A stretch of 58,619 bases of DNA from Pelargonium nanum (taxonomy: Eukaryota; Streptophyta; Magnoliopsida; Geraniales; Geraniaceae), in contig JAYMTF010000071.1 in assembly GCA_036897485.1 (NCBI GenBank), forward strand, positions 1 to 58,619, given 5' to 3'. Below are positions 24,914-36,978 of the stretch, one piece after another. Numbering within the stretch: the first letter of the stretch is position 1; every line of letters starts with the position of its first letter. The position numbers were made by a program, and so were the translations under genes. The notes below the pieces were generated by a model. That model did no database searches and had not been told where the DNA came from. It saw only the letters and a list, made by a program, of their open reading frames with translations.

Positions 24914-25999
24914 TTTCGCAATCTGAAAAATGCCCCACTCTTGGGATTACTAGCCACTTAGCAGAAAAATACCAATACTGGAAAACTGCTCCTGCCAGAA
25001 TAGTCCTGTTTTTTCCACTACAAGTTCTTAGCTAGTTGGTGTAGAAGTCACAACCGCCAAGAATATTAGATAATGCAAATAACCAATCCAGTTTTGTTTA
25101 ACAGAATAGTAGAAGATACAGGTTTTTTCTCGATGTACAAAATAGCAAAAATGACTCATAGTACCCGCATAAGATCACCAAGAAAATGAAAATTAGCAAA
25201 GAGAAACTGCACAGAACACTACACTGAATGATCACCAACACAGATAAAGCTGATTCGTAATGAACGAAACATTTTGATCGAAAACCACTTCGTAGAACAA
25301 AGAGTTGCTAAAACTTGGAGAACACAAACAACAAAACATTTTAAAATAAACCGATCCAACAACTTTGATCAAGAGATTCAAGTCCCTATTGCTGAAATTA
25401 TTGATGCTAAAATTAAGAGCACGCTTCAATGTTGTACTCGTACATTCAAATTTGAGCTAATATCCATCAAAACTGAATATTTTCCCTTTCCCATTTGAAT
25501 CAATCATCAACATGTTAGAAACAATTTCAAAATCTCCACATTTATAATTCAACAAACATCACATTCTGACAAACAAAACCGCCAACTCAACTAAAACCCT
25601 AGATTGTCCATTCATATCACAGCACCATAATCATAAGCTAACTCACGAAACCCACATCAGTTCTCGAGCCCTAATCACCAAAAACAATGAGCTTCAAAGC
25701 ACCCGATACACAAATCAACCAAACAATCACTCAATAAACTAGCTCCAACCAAAACCCTAAATCCATATTCCAAAACTAACCCAGCTACAAAAATAAACTC
25801 AACCCACAAACTTAAGCTCAAAGCAAATTCAGAGAATCGTACCTGAAACAGAACTGGACAAAGACAAATCGAGAAGCTCGGGTCACTGAAAATTTTCCTG
25901 AAATCGACCCAAGAACAGAGCAAAACGAATCGCGAACTCAAGAAAGAATGAACTTTTTTGAATTTCTGAAGAAACCCAATCCCAGATTCGAGCAGTGAG

Positions 26000-28776
26000 C
26001 GATAAAATTTTTAATTTTTTTGAGATTTAATTTTCCCTCCAAAGTGCGAAAATGCTAAAAGAGAGGGAAATTGAGGAGGGATCGAAAATTTTTCTTTTTT
26101 TTAATTTTAATTTTTGGTCCGGAAAAGAGGTTTTCGTGATAATATTAGTACCTGGAAATTTGAACCCAATTAATATTTAATATTTTTCTATTTTTTGAGA
26201 CTTTGTTTGTAATGCGTCTATTGACGGTGGCTACTCGCGCGTGTTGTCTAAAATATGTACGCGTTCATTCGAGTAGGTATTTTGAGAAAAAAGTGTGCAC
26301 GTGGCGATCGATGATTGGTTGTTTCAAATGTTTGAGTAGAGTGAGAGTATGGAAAGCATTTCACTTATCTGTTTTTTTTTTTAATAATTTTAAGATTCCT
26401 TATATTTCGGTGTTCAAATTTTTTAAATCGTAATAATGGAATTTTGATATTCTATTATTAACTAATTTTTGGGAATTTCTAATTGGTTCGTTTGTTTATA
26501 ACGATCAAAATATTATTATTTATTTATTTTGTATTTGTCCAATTATTTTACGTGTAATATATTTCGTAATCTAAAACGTGTATCTTGTCGCTTGTTATTT
26601 ATTTCAATATCTCAAGTACTTTGAATATTGGAGCTTACGTTATTTAAATTGTATACCTTTATCATTTGCTGTAAATTATGATTCAACAACTGAGAGTAAC
26701 AGAAAAAAAATTGGTCTAATGATACAATTATCTTTTTTATTGTTTTGTATGTAAAGTTGTACTTATTTCCTTTTACTCAAATGGGTAGTATTTACTAAAA
26801 TGAAAAACATTTGTTCCAAGACACGGCCTAACTCCTGAGTATGGTACTAAATGGACGAACAACGAGATCGAAGATTCTCCAATTATTCTATGCATACTTT
26901 TTATGTACGACATTCATATTTGGGCGTATTACTATACCTCAATATACAATTAAGACTACAAAAATCTAAAAATCTATGACAAACAAAGATAAATTTTGAA
27001 TAAATATTAAGTTTTAAAAACAATTTTTTTCCACACGACATTACTTTATGACGTGTAATTTTTGTTGTCACGCACTTATTGAAATTTTTCTTTTTTATCG
27101 AAATAGCTAAATAGATTAATGATTGATATTTAAATGATCATGTAATTTTATTTGTCCAAATAATTAAATTTATAAATAAATTAAACTTGTATTTCAATTC
27201 AGAAGTCGAATAAATTAAACTTGCACAAAAACGACTTTAGATAATTTATAAAACCATACTTATAAAACCAAATGAGATTTAATTACTTGATTCGATATTT
27301 CATGAGCTAGAATTTCGAAATATCAACCTTAATGCTTCAAATAAATTGAAGGGCAATGTTGATAATCTTAAAAAACTAAAGGACTATAAGAGAATTTATT
27401 TGATGGTTTCTCTTTAATACCTTGTCACTGCCTCGTGGTGAGAATCTTTTTTGAAATTTTGAATGGTGAGCCAACCTTTTAGTCAACTACTGAGAATGGC
27501 GGAGAGTGGGCCCCTCCTCACCAACAGTTCGTATCCTACGTGTCAGCTTTAATTGTCAACCAAGTGTCCAATTTATACATAACCTTCTTCTTCTTTTTTG
27601 AAGAGTTACTTTTGTAAGAGTATGAAGATCAAGAAATATAATTTTCCATTGTTTAAGAATTCATAGTTGAATCTACTAAATGGAATATGAAAGTACTTAG
27701 AACAGAATGGGTCAATGTTGATATTAGTAGAATAATAATGTGTAAACGAGCCGAGCCTTACACTAGCCACTTGAGCTCGGCTCGCTAAATATTCGGCTCA
27801 GATGCAACAGGCTTGTGAGCCAATTTGCCCTTTAAAGGTGGCGTTGGAATAAGAAATGGTACTGAAATGAGAATGAGATTCTAATGCCAAAGCCATTCTC
27901 AAGACAAAGTCAATGAGTTGGAATCTCATTCTCATTCATGAACAAAAATTATAATCCAAACTCTACCTGAAATTCAAGAATTCAACAATCGACAGCAGAT
28001 CAAGACTTTGTTGAACCTTACACCGAAGGCCATGAAGCTCCTAAGAGGTTACAAGATTAAGAAGCCAATTCATTTGGGTTTATAGTTTTTAATATCTACA
28101 ACCTATGTTGCATAGACACGGGTTTGAGATAAACGGGATACAACACACAATTTGTATAAAATCATAGACATTGTACGCTAAGAATAGGCTCGATAAAAAA
28201 AGTGTTTTGGAGTGTCTTAACACATTCAATCAATTCATATTTAGAAAGAAAGAAAGAAAATGATGGATACGTAAGGTATTGGAAACGAAACGTGTCCGTT
28301 AAAAATAGTGTCCAAGTGTCGGACACGTTGATAAGATACAGTGTATGTGCATCATAGTCTAAAACATAACAAGCATGCAATTTTTGTGAGCTACGCATAA
28401 ATAACTACATACACTAGTTGACTGACAATCTTGTTCTTTGTTCTCTCTTTTTCCCGGCAATAAAAATTTACACTAGAAACTAATATGACCGAACATTCCA
28501 TAACCAGTAGTCTGCATTATTGGACGATCTAGGACAAACGAGAAAGCAACATAGCACAACCAAACACTTTAGCCGTCCAAGACAAAACTTAAGCAAGAAA
28601 TACCAATTGAAATCAGTTATCATACTTGGTCTGCACCCAAAATCCAAAATTTGGAACACAGATATCATACTTAAAACCGTTGAGTGTACAACTGGCTTAA
28701 ACATTTCCCTCGGATAAGAAACTTCCAATAAAATAGCTAGTGTAAAAATACCTTAAACATGCTGAAAATCTACAGC
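26000..28776. other. Intergenic between the phosphatase and TOM20 genes
   Basis: The first part should contain the phosphatase promoter; its leader lies near 25842-25985. No gene was seen. Around 27745-27800 the words CGAGCCGAGC and GAGCTCGGCTCG mark a degraded MITE-like palindrome. Around 27865-27950, AATGAGAATGAGATTC and GGAATCTCATTCTCATT are inverted, forming a potential hairpin. Confidence 0.5.
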
Positions 28777-31700
28777 TTATCTAAGAGATGGAGGTGGACT
28801 GTTGGATTTTGCCATCCCTACCCAAGCAATAAGCCCAACAGCCAGAATAATCCATCCACATACGTCGTACTTGAAATCACTGCTCTTCTTCTTTTTGGAT
28901 GTCTGAAATGATAATATGAGGAAAAAAAAATTCTAAATTAACATTCTGCAACTAGTAGTAACCTACATATGAGAAACCAGCAGGCGAGAACACAATAGAT
29001 AACTTTGAAACGATTAATGTGTTTAACTGTGTTTACTTGTATTATTTTAAAAAAAAAGGGAAATGTACACCAAAATGAGAAAGAAAATCTAAAACACAAG
29101 TACAAGAAATGGTGAAGATAGCTTGTCTTGTAAAACCATGCCAAACTCATCACTTCATATTTACTTTACTTTCATCCTTTCTCAAAATCCATAATCAATC
29201 TTCAAAATATTTATATTTTGCCTCAAGACAAAATATAGGACATCGTCGTCAAGCCTAAACCTAACAGCCCAGTTTGGCATGAAATTATGAATGAACTAGT
29301 GACTCTTGATCATAGTTAAAAGATACTGTAATTAATTGATAAGTCCTTTTTTGAGAAATTGAAAGGAAAAAAAAAACATTGGTATTGTGATTGGAGAGAG
29401 GATATATGTATGCCTAGATATATATGTATGCAGTTTCTTGGTTAACATAAGAACCTTAGTGGTATTTACCCATAAAATAGAAACCCAGGTCAATATTTAA
29501 TATTTGTTGGTTGGAAAAAATAAATATATATGTAAAGAACCAACTCTACTAAACGGTTAAACTGATAGTTGAAGGCCCAATTTAATTTTTATACTCTAGC
29601 ACGCCCCCTCACGTGCAAGCCCATTATCGCTTTGCACGTACGTGGGCCCAAGCACCCATGCATAGGTCTTCTTGCCTTGTGCTGAAATTTAATTAGAGTG
29701 GCGACAACGGACTCAAACTTGTGACCTTTAGTCACACAAGGCTATGATACCATGTAAAGAACCAAATCAAATATTTATACTCTTAACAATATAAAAGCAT
29801 TCTTTTTGTCACTTTGGAGTTTGGACTTTAAGTTAAATTTGTGTAATGTGCTTTGCTATGCACTGAGAATGTAAAGTAGATATATCACCTTTGCTTTAGA
29901 AGATGCTGAAGATCCACCGCCCATCGCCATAGTCTGTTGACTGAGCCCATGCTGGTGAATCTCCATATGTAACTCTGGTGCCTAAGACATGGTATAAATG
30001 AATGGCATTATTGCATAGTAATCCAAAATTAACAATCATATAACCTAATAACTTAACTCTATAAGAGTCAGTACGAGATGAAATGTACAAACTAATCAAT
30101 ACAAAACGAACAAGATGAAAGCTTAGACTGTTCACAGCATGCAAATAGTATTACACCGACACACAACTAGATGAGGGTCGTTAAGGTTCTGCTAGGGGTT
30201 GACAATAATCTACCATCCATCTTACTGTGCCTTTTTGTAATACTTGTACATATACCATATCAGAGATATAAAAGTGTTTCTATTTAAAGTAAACAACATG
30301 CAATGACATAACTTGAAAAGACAGCTCAAACTTTGTTTCCAAAAGTTGACTTGATCTCACAAGTCAAGGCCCATACCAAATATATGTTACGATGCATCAT
30401 AAAATCCAAGTTAAAATGTCATAAACAAGTTACTACACAACTCTACGGGATCAAATAAAGAGTGTTAGCACTGCTTGAAGTTCAAAGTACTGAGATACAC
30501 AATGAATATTGCCTAAGAAATAGGCACCACAAAGAAACCTAATAGCAGAAGCGTGTTCCCATCACACTTTCTAATCTATGCACCACACTGCTTGAAGTTC
30601 ACATTTGCATGCATTCTATACTAGAAGTTCATAACAACCATGAGAAGAAAAAAAATATATATTTTCTTGCAAAAACCATCTAACATATCCAGACATCCCC
30701 TGAAACATATTGATATTGAGTAAAACATGGAAATTCAAATGAACTAAGAACCAAAAGAATACCTTGACCGAAACTTCCAAAGACTTCTGGTAGAGCTCGT
30801 TAGTTGGATCCTATAAAAAGATAATACATTTGAGAAAAAACCTAAACACCCAACAGAATGCAATACACTTAAAACAATCACTCTAAATCAAACTCCAAGA
30901 AAATTACCTTCTCTGCTGCCCTTTGGAAATACCCCGCCGCCTTATCAAAATCAGGTTTAGCCTGTTCGGCATCAGTTATCATAAAAGCGTGCGATGTGTG
31001 AGCATTTCCCAGGGCCCACAAAGTCTTATCCTCGTCAGGATTAATCGACAATGACTCCTCCAGCTTTGAAATACCATCTACATGGTCAAATTTAATCAGT
31101 ATAAATCACAAAACTGTGAAATTTGAGGTAATCATACTCTCTCTTACGCACACATAACACACACATACATGCATATATATATATATATATGTATGTTGTA
31201 ATGAACAAGAAAAACACATTCTCTTAGTCAAACACAACACACACATATACATTTTCTCTATCTCACGCACACAGACACTAACATATGTTGTATCTCACAA
31301 GAAAATCACCATTTCTCACACACACAACGCACAGACATATATGCGCGCACACACACACACACACACATATACAGTTAACTATCTCAATCTCTCACTCATA
31401 AACACACATGTATGCTGTAATGAACGATAAAATCACAATCTCACACACAACACACAGAAAATAACCATATAGGGGAAATAGCTGAGAATCATTACAGTAC
31501 CTTTGATCATCTGCTTCGACTCCGAAATACTGTGAAATTGAGACAACTCGATCAAAGCCGATCCCCATTTCGTCAAGTTCTGCGCCAAAATCACCAGGAA
31601 AAGAATTAAGAAGAAGAAGAAAAAAAAAACAAATCGAATAATTAAACATGAAGGTATGTGGTTTTAGAGAGAAATCTAACATCGGCATCGAGAGGGTTTT

Positions 31701-31785
31701 TGGCGTAGGCATCTTCGGCCATCTTGCGAGTGTGCTCAAAGAGCATGAGTCGTTCGAAATCTTCCTGAGAGAACTCCATGTCCAT
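28777..31785 (-). CDS. TOM20: Mitochondrial import receptor subunit TOM20
   Basis: Six exons are inferred: 31681-31785, 31501-31579, 30908-31077, 30763-30810, 29889-29981 and 28777-28902 (206 aa, the usual length for plant TOM20). The N-terminus reads [20 protein letters not shown], then TPR-like helices around [15 protein letters not shown] and [21 protein letters not shown] flexible glycine/serine stretch follows ([12 protein letters not shown]). The C-terminal membrane anchor is [15 protein letters not shown], flanked by lysines and a short tail. Known role: plant TOM20 is tail-anchored in the outer mitochondrial membrane with the receptor domain in the cytosol, recognising presequences; it is unrelated by ancestry to animal TOM20. 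Met 1 at 31785 was chosen; Met 3 is the alternative. A SINE sits in the last intron and a CA-rich array in intron 2. Confidence 0.95.
29544..29751 (-). mobile_element. tRNA-derived SINE in a TOM20 intron
   Basis: Read on the minus strand, the element begins GGTATCATAGCC (A-box-like) and has CACAAGTTTGAGTCC (B-box-like) about 30 bases on, as expected for an internal pol III promoter. The body is flanked by a perfect 14-bp direct repeat, ATGTAAAGAACCAA on the plus strand, at 29530-29543 and 29752-29765. It lies in the same orientation as the host gene. Confidence 0.75.
31090..31460. repeat. CA/TA-rich microsatellite array in TOM20 intron 2
   Basis: Many short (CA)n and (AT)n tracts alternate with repeated words such as GTATGTTGTAATGAACAAG and GTATGCTGTAATGAACGAT, so a longer degenerate unit underlies the simple repeats. 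The array fills nearly the whole intron between exons 2 and 3. Confidence 0.8.
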
Positions 31786-31899
31786 GTCAGTTGCAGAGAA
31801 CGAGACGAGAGAGGAGTTGGAGTTGAGTTCTAGGGTTTTAGCGGAGAAAAGGTGTTTGGTTTGGAGTGTGGACCACGGAGATAGTCGGTTCGGTGACTG

Positions 31900-33105
31900 T
31901 AGAGTGTAGAGATAGAAAAAGTTTTTTTTTTAGAGGGAATAGAAAGAAAAAAAATTAATATTGTTACGGACTAACTAAAAAGGTCACCTGTCAAAAAAAA
32001 ACTAAAAATGTCAAATTTAGTACTGAACTATTCAAAACGTGTCGATTTAGTACACGAACAATCAATTGAGTCTATAAGTCAAATTGTTATCCAATCGTGA
32101 CAATTTAGTCCAAATGTCCAATTTAGTTCATGCTTACGTCTAATTTTTATCTAACGGAAAGATTTAATGGAATGTCCTGATTTGACACAGTTTCTGAAAA
32201 TATTTGGACTAAATTGACTCGATTGAGAGTTCATGAACTAAATCGGCATGTTTTGAATTGTTCATGAACTAAAGTAGATCCATTTTTATTTTTAAAAATA
32301 TTTTTAAGTTTGAACCCATGTGAAATCATAAATTCTTTCTTTATATGAATCGGAAAATAAAAGGGTATACGTGTGTTTTGTCACATTATTTTTTATCGCT
32401 TCTTATGTGATTCGGCATTTAATAAAAAGTTATTTGATCGGTAAAAGATATCAAATAAATATCTCGTGAGTTTTAAAATTGACTAGTTTTAGGCTTAAGA
32501 CAGATTCAAAATCTCTTATTATTACATATCCAACTAATTGTCTTATTTAATTTGAACACTTCAGATGTTTAGAGATATAAAATGTTTGTAAAGATTGTTG
32601 GAGTGAGGTAAAATATTAGTAAGATAATTGAAGATTTAATATGACTTGTGCTAATTTCAGTTATCAATCATAGCAATAATAAAGGTAAATCTATCATTAG
32701 ATTTGCAACAATAGATTTGAGATGTGCAATAGGTTGGTTGTCCAAGTTCCTATGTTTCTACTTTCTTTATTTTTAACCCCAAATCTCATTTCACTTCACA
32801 CAATGAAATTTGAACCCATGATACTAGTGGAATAAATTACGAAGATTTGTGATGACTATAACATGATTCAATGGCCCAATATTTGGATCCATAGTTTATA
32901 CTGTAAATGGAAGCATGAAAAGCAAGACAATGTAAATACATAATTTAGAGGAGAAAAAAAGTTTCCAAAAATATTCATTTCCTCTGCTATGTTTTCATTG
33001 CGAGTTTCTGTGGCACTAATACATAGTAAAAGTAGAATAAAAGAAACACAAATACAATGTTCTTTTTACAAAGTTTAAGGTTCTGCATTTGTTGCCATGT
33101 AAGTC
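31900..33105. other. Intergenic between TOM20 and ENY2, with a long-TIR element
   Basis: Besides the TOM20 promoter region and the inverted-repeat element at 32004-32287, nothing coding was recognised. ENY2 transcript ends are expected somewhat below 33106. Confidence 0.5.
32004..32287. mobile_element. MITE with about 65-bp terminal inverted repeats
   Basis: The left arm holds ATTCAAAACGTGTCGATTTAG. The right arm, reversed, holds ATTCAAAACATGCCGATTTAG. Both continue through GAAC..TCAAT.GAGTC. Such 'TTTAGT-CATGAACT' elements are common non-autonomous plant transposons, probably Mutator-related. No clear target duplication was found. Confidence 0.65.
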
Positions 33106-36100
33106 TCAAAGGGCAGCAGATGCTAGAAAAGACCGTATTCGCTGCAGCAATTCGGCTTTCACTGTATCAGGAACAGAAGCTGCATTCGGAAACAATACAA
33201 CTCATAAAATGTGCGAAATATGCATCACAATGGAAGATTGCGAATATAAGAGCTTGAAAAGAGGCGTAAACGGCAGAGCAAACAAAATGGACCTGAACTA
33301 GCGAGTTTGGGTCGCATAGAACAAACCCGATTAGTTTTCAGGTTGTAATGGGTATATCATGGAAGATGCATGGATCAGGTCGGGCAACCTGCAATCAACC
33401 CACACATTTTTCATGACAAACCTGCACTTCTTGTGGATTGGGTTAGGGATAGGTACTTTCAACCCAAACCCGAAAAAACTAACCCGAAAGTGCGAGGTGA
33501 TAGCTCTAGTAAACATTCAAGGAGTAGCGGGCCAGCAAATTGCAATGATTGGTTTAACAGGCAACTCTTTTATGGTTCAGGTTGGCTTTATCCTTGTAAT
33601 AATTGAAGGAGGTAAGTTGTACAGTTGTAGGTCTATACATGGCAATACGGGCCTAACGCGGGCCGGAACAAAAAACTAATATGTTATTGTTTAGCAACTT
33701 TTTATCAACCCTAACTTGTCTTACTAAGTTACGAGACATGTTAGGACTGATGTAACCGGATAAGAGTGCAGTTTCCGGCCCAGCCTGTTTAGGTCCGTGG
33801 CGCTCATTGCCAGGTATAGTTTTAGACATAAAAGGTTAAGAACTTATTGAACCTATCTCTTACTTCTTTGTCTGATTCGAGTGGGAGAGACCTGACAATT
33901 TCTTGATAATCGTAGTACTTTCTCATTTACACGGGAAAAACAAATCTCCCTATCCAGTTATATAACTTTCAAAATCTGCACACGTCTGTATACTGTTTTG
34001 CGTACATAGTTAAGGAAATCTCTAAGAATAGTTAGTGCGGTACTTTATCATAACCACACACAAGCTCTTTTCTTTTCTCCTCCAATTACTAAGCCTAATA
34101 ACACTTATCTGTCATTTAGAAAGTGGACTGATTTGTTTATCAGTATAGAAGTTAAAGCTAAGCAAGCATCCTACCATCTTGACTAAGAATTATATGAATT
34201 TCGGACATACACCGGGCACTTAGAGAAGCATCTGAACTTGGGTAATAACAAGAAGAAATTTAACTGACTACAAATGAAATGAAGCGCACGACCAAAACCT
34301 GGCAGTTTTCTTGTCAAAACCAAAATTCTAAGCAAATGACATTATCGATAGAGATATAAGAGAACCAACCTCTGCCTTTGGGAGTAATGACTTGTACAAG
34401 GTCATCCACGGTGACATTGTTCCTCCCTTTCTTCTTCGTAAATGCCCTATCGAAATGAATTGAAGACGTTATAGATATGTAAAGAGACACATATGGAAGA
34501 AATTGCATAAATGATGTTAACGCACAAATTATAGACGGCACTAGAGCTGGCAATTTGGACCCAAACCAGCGGGTACCCGGAATTTTGTGGGTTCAGATCT
34601 CATAAAATGGACTTATCTTATTTTTGGGTTGGATCGGATTTGTCGTGAATGAATACGGGTTGGGGCACACCCTTTTTGGGTCGGGAGTGGGCCTGACATT
34701 TTCAACCTGACCCGAATCCCAAATTGCTGGTTCTAGACGGCACAAGCCATATATTAAAATGCATATTAACCAGAAGAAACTCAAAATCGGAGGGATATAT
34801 TTCTACAAGTGTACTCTAAATGATTTGATATGATAGACAACATGATACACCCATTGATGGGAAATAGTACATGGTATTGAAAGCCAAATATGATAAACAA
34901 AAGAACGGGTAACGACAGGCCGACACATTCTGCTTCCAGCATTGAAGCTGAATATTTTATGAACTAATTGTTGGAAATTAGATGTGAGCAATGTACTGCA
35001 AATAATACAAACAACCCCCAGATTTTGTAAAATAAAGATGTTAATAAGGAAAACGGGTTTGATGCAAATCTATTATCATAATGAGAAAAACAATTTGATC
35101 AAGTCACCACAACAGATTTGATTACGAACAAAACAGTACGAGCAATCAGACAGTCTATCACACATACACATATGCGAACACAATAGGTTTAGATGAAGCT
35201 AAGAGCAGCCTAAAACCAAACACGTTATTGTTTGAGAAGCTACTACTACTAAATACTAACCCTCTTTCCCATCTAACCAAATGCTCTTAAACGTTATTAG
35301 CTAAGAAACATACCTAGGAATATTATCGAATGTCACAGAGTATGTAATCAGATCTAGAATCCGGCACCTCCTTGCTACCTTTTAAGAAAATCTTAGTTGG
35401 ACAAAAAAATATCGTTTATGCAATCTCTTATTTCCAGTTTTCATAATCAAATTGATCTTAACAACTCATAATATAGATTTTCTCTAAACTTAAATTTACT
35501 TCCAAATGTCTCAAACTACACGCCACATTGCAAACAATGGTATGAGATTGAAACAGTATTTGCTGTGTATGGTTGATGGATTTTCATTTTAAACTACCTT
35601 CTAGCAAATTAAGGAGACTCGGAAAACTGGTTTGAGAAACGAATGTAATACAAAACAACCAAGTTGTTCTACGATTATGCAAATTTATAATTCTCATAAG
35701 AACATGGCCGAGCCACCATCAAAGATTCAATTAGTAATGAAAAGTTGAACGAGAAGTGAGAGACAACCTGCAGAGAGCCTTCATCTCATCACTCCAGCCA
35801 CATTCTATGAGCCTTTCCCTCAAAAGCTCCTTCAATCGTTCTTTTTCACCACTCTCCACCAACTGTTCGTAAAATGTGTCAACGACCCAAAACACCCAAA
35901 GCAAAAACAAAACTAAAGGCACCTAATTCAAGTAAAACTAACCTATAAAACTGAAAACATCATCCAAAATTATATGAAGAAAAAATCACAAGCTTGCTTA
36001 GCTCAACAAAGCTGAAATATCAAACAATGAACTTAATTATCTTTTCACCACTCTCCCCCAACTGTTTGTAAAAATGCCTCGACAGCCCAAAACACCCAAA

Positions 36101-36875
36101 GCGAAAACAAAACTAAACGCACCTAGTTTGAGTAAAACTAATATAGAAAACTGAAAAGCTCACCAAAAATTACATGAAAAAAAAAAATCACAAGATTGCT
36201 TAGCTCAACAAACCTGAAGAATCAAACAATAAACTTAATTATCATTTCACCACTCTCTACCAACTGTTCGTAAAAATGGCTCAACCACCCAAAACACCCA
36301 ATGCTAAAACCTAAAACAAAACTAATGGAACCTAATTCAAGTAAAGTTAACCTATAAAACTGAAAACCTCATCCAACACAAGCATGCTTAGCTAAAAAAA
36401 AATATGAAAAATCGACCCTTAAATTTAGTTATCTTTTCACCACACTCCACCACAACTTTTTGTTAAAATGCCTCAACCACACAAAACACCCAATGCATAA
36501 AATAAAATAAAACAAAAAATCAAAGCCACCTAATTCGAGTAAAATTAAACTATAAAACTGAAACTTCGTCTAAACTCACATGAAAAAATACAAAAAAAAA
36601 AAAATTAAATAAATATCAGATAAGCTTGCTTAACTCAACAAAACTGAAAAATCAAACAATCGTAAATTGAATTAAGGTAATATAGTGAAGAATGTTACTG
36701 AACCATACCTTGATTTGGATGATTTCTTGGAGAGTTGGCTGTTGATTTCCGTCTTCCTCTGCATCTGGCGTCGGTGGACGATTGATCGAAGCCCTCCTTT
36801 TGAACCACAAAATCAATCATAAACTGGAAGCTCAAAAAGAAGAAGAAACAGGCAATTATTGTAGAGAACTAACAT
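33106..36875 (-). CDS. ENY2: ENY2/SUS1, SAGA and TREX-2 subunit
   Basis: Coding segments are 36874-36875, 36709-36796, 35768-35862, 34370-34446 and 33106-33179 (111 aa). The start codon is assembled by splicing: AT ends exon 1 and G opens exon 2, giving MRASINRPPTPD. Conserved blocks follow: PTLQEIIQIKLVESGEKERL, LIECGWSDEMKALCR, KKKGRNNVTVDDLVQVITP and VPDTVKAELLQRIRSFL. Known role: a small helical protein shared by the SAGA histone H2B deubiquitinase module and the TREX-2 mRNA export complex in the nucleus. Length equals the family norm. A longer in-frame ORF from ATG 36981 cannot continue in phase and would act as an upstream ORF. Intron 2 holds tandem copies of the exon 3 border; introns 3 and 4 hold hAT-type MITEs. 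Confidence 0.92.
33274..33508. mobile_element. hAT-type MITE in the last ENY2 intron
   Basis: The left end, CAGAGCAAACAAAATGGACC, aligns with TAGAGCTGGCAATTTGGACC of the copy at 34542. The right end, reversed, is TAGAGCTATCACC. Flanks GTAAACGG and GTAAACAT agree at 6 of 8 bases. The interior is rich in AACCCG/GGGTTT words. Short ORFs here are repeat-derived. Confidence 0.5.
34542..34735. mobile_element. hAT-type MITE with perfect 8-bp duplication
   Basis: A 194-base element in ENY2 intron 3. The ends are TAGAGCTGGCAATTTGG and, reversed, TAGAACCAGCAATTTGG. Both sides carry GACGGCAC (34534-34541 and 34736-34743), the 8-bp target duplication of hAT transposons. The interior is palindromic GGGTT/AACCC-rich sequence with no reading frame. 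Confidence 0.88.
35847..36665. repeat. Tandem repeat carrying copies of the ENY2 exon-3 acceptor
   Basis: The plus-strand word CACCACTCTCCACCAACTGT starts at 35847, where it spans the exon 3 acceptor. It recurs with changes at 36046, 36248 and 36438. Each unit (about 190-200 bases) also shares AAAACACCCAA, AAACAAAACTAA, CACCTAATTC and GCTTAGCTCAACAAA words. Copies two to four lie wholly in intron 2. Confidence 0.85.
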
Positions 36876-36978
36876 TATCCGGTGAAGATTCGAGGTTCTG
36901 GAACTGTGGTTGCTCGATGATCTGAACTCTGATTCCGATGTTGAGCTGGGCTGGTAGTGAACTCGAAAACGCGATGCG

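Noticed and set aside
33359..33679. 106-codon plus-strand frame between TOM20 and the ENY2 body
   Set aside because: It lies largely within the hAT-type MITE at 33274-33508 in an ENY2 intron; composition is that of the GGGTT/AACCC repeat.
35847..36665. CRISPR-like regular spacing of repeats
   Set aside because: Units are about 200 bases, degenerate and contiguous without unique spacers, in a plant intron; this is a tandem duplication.
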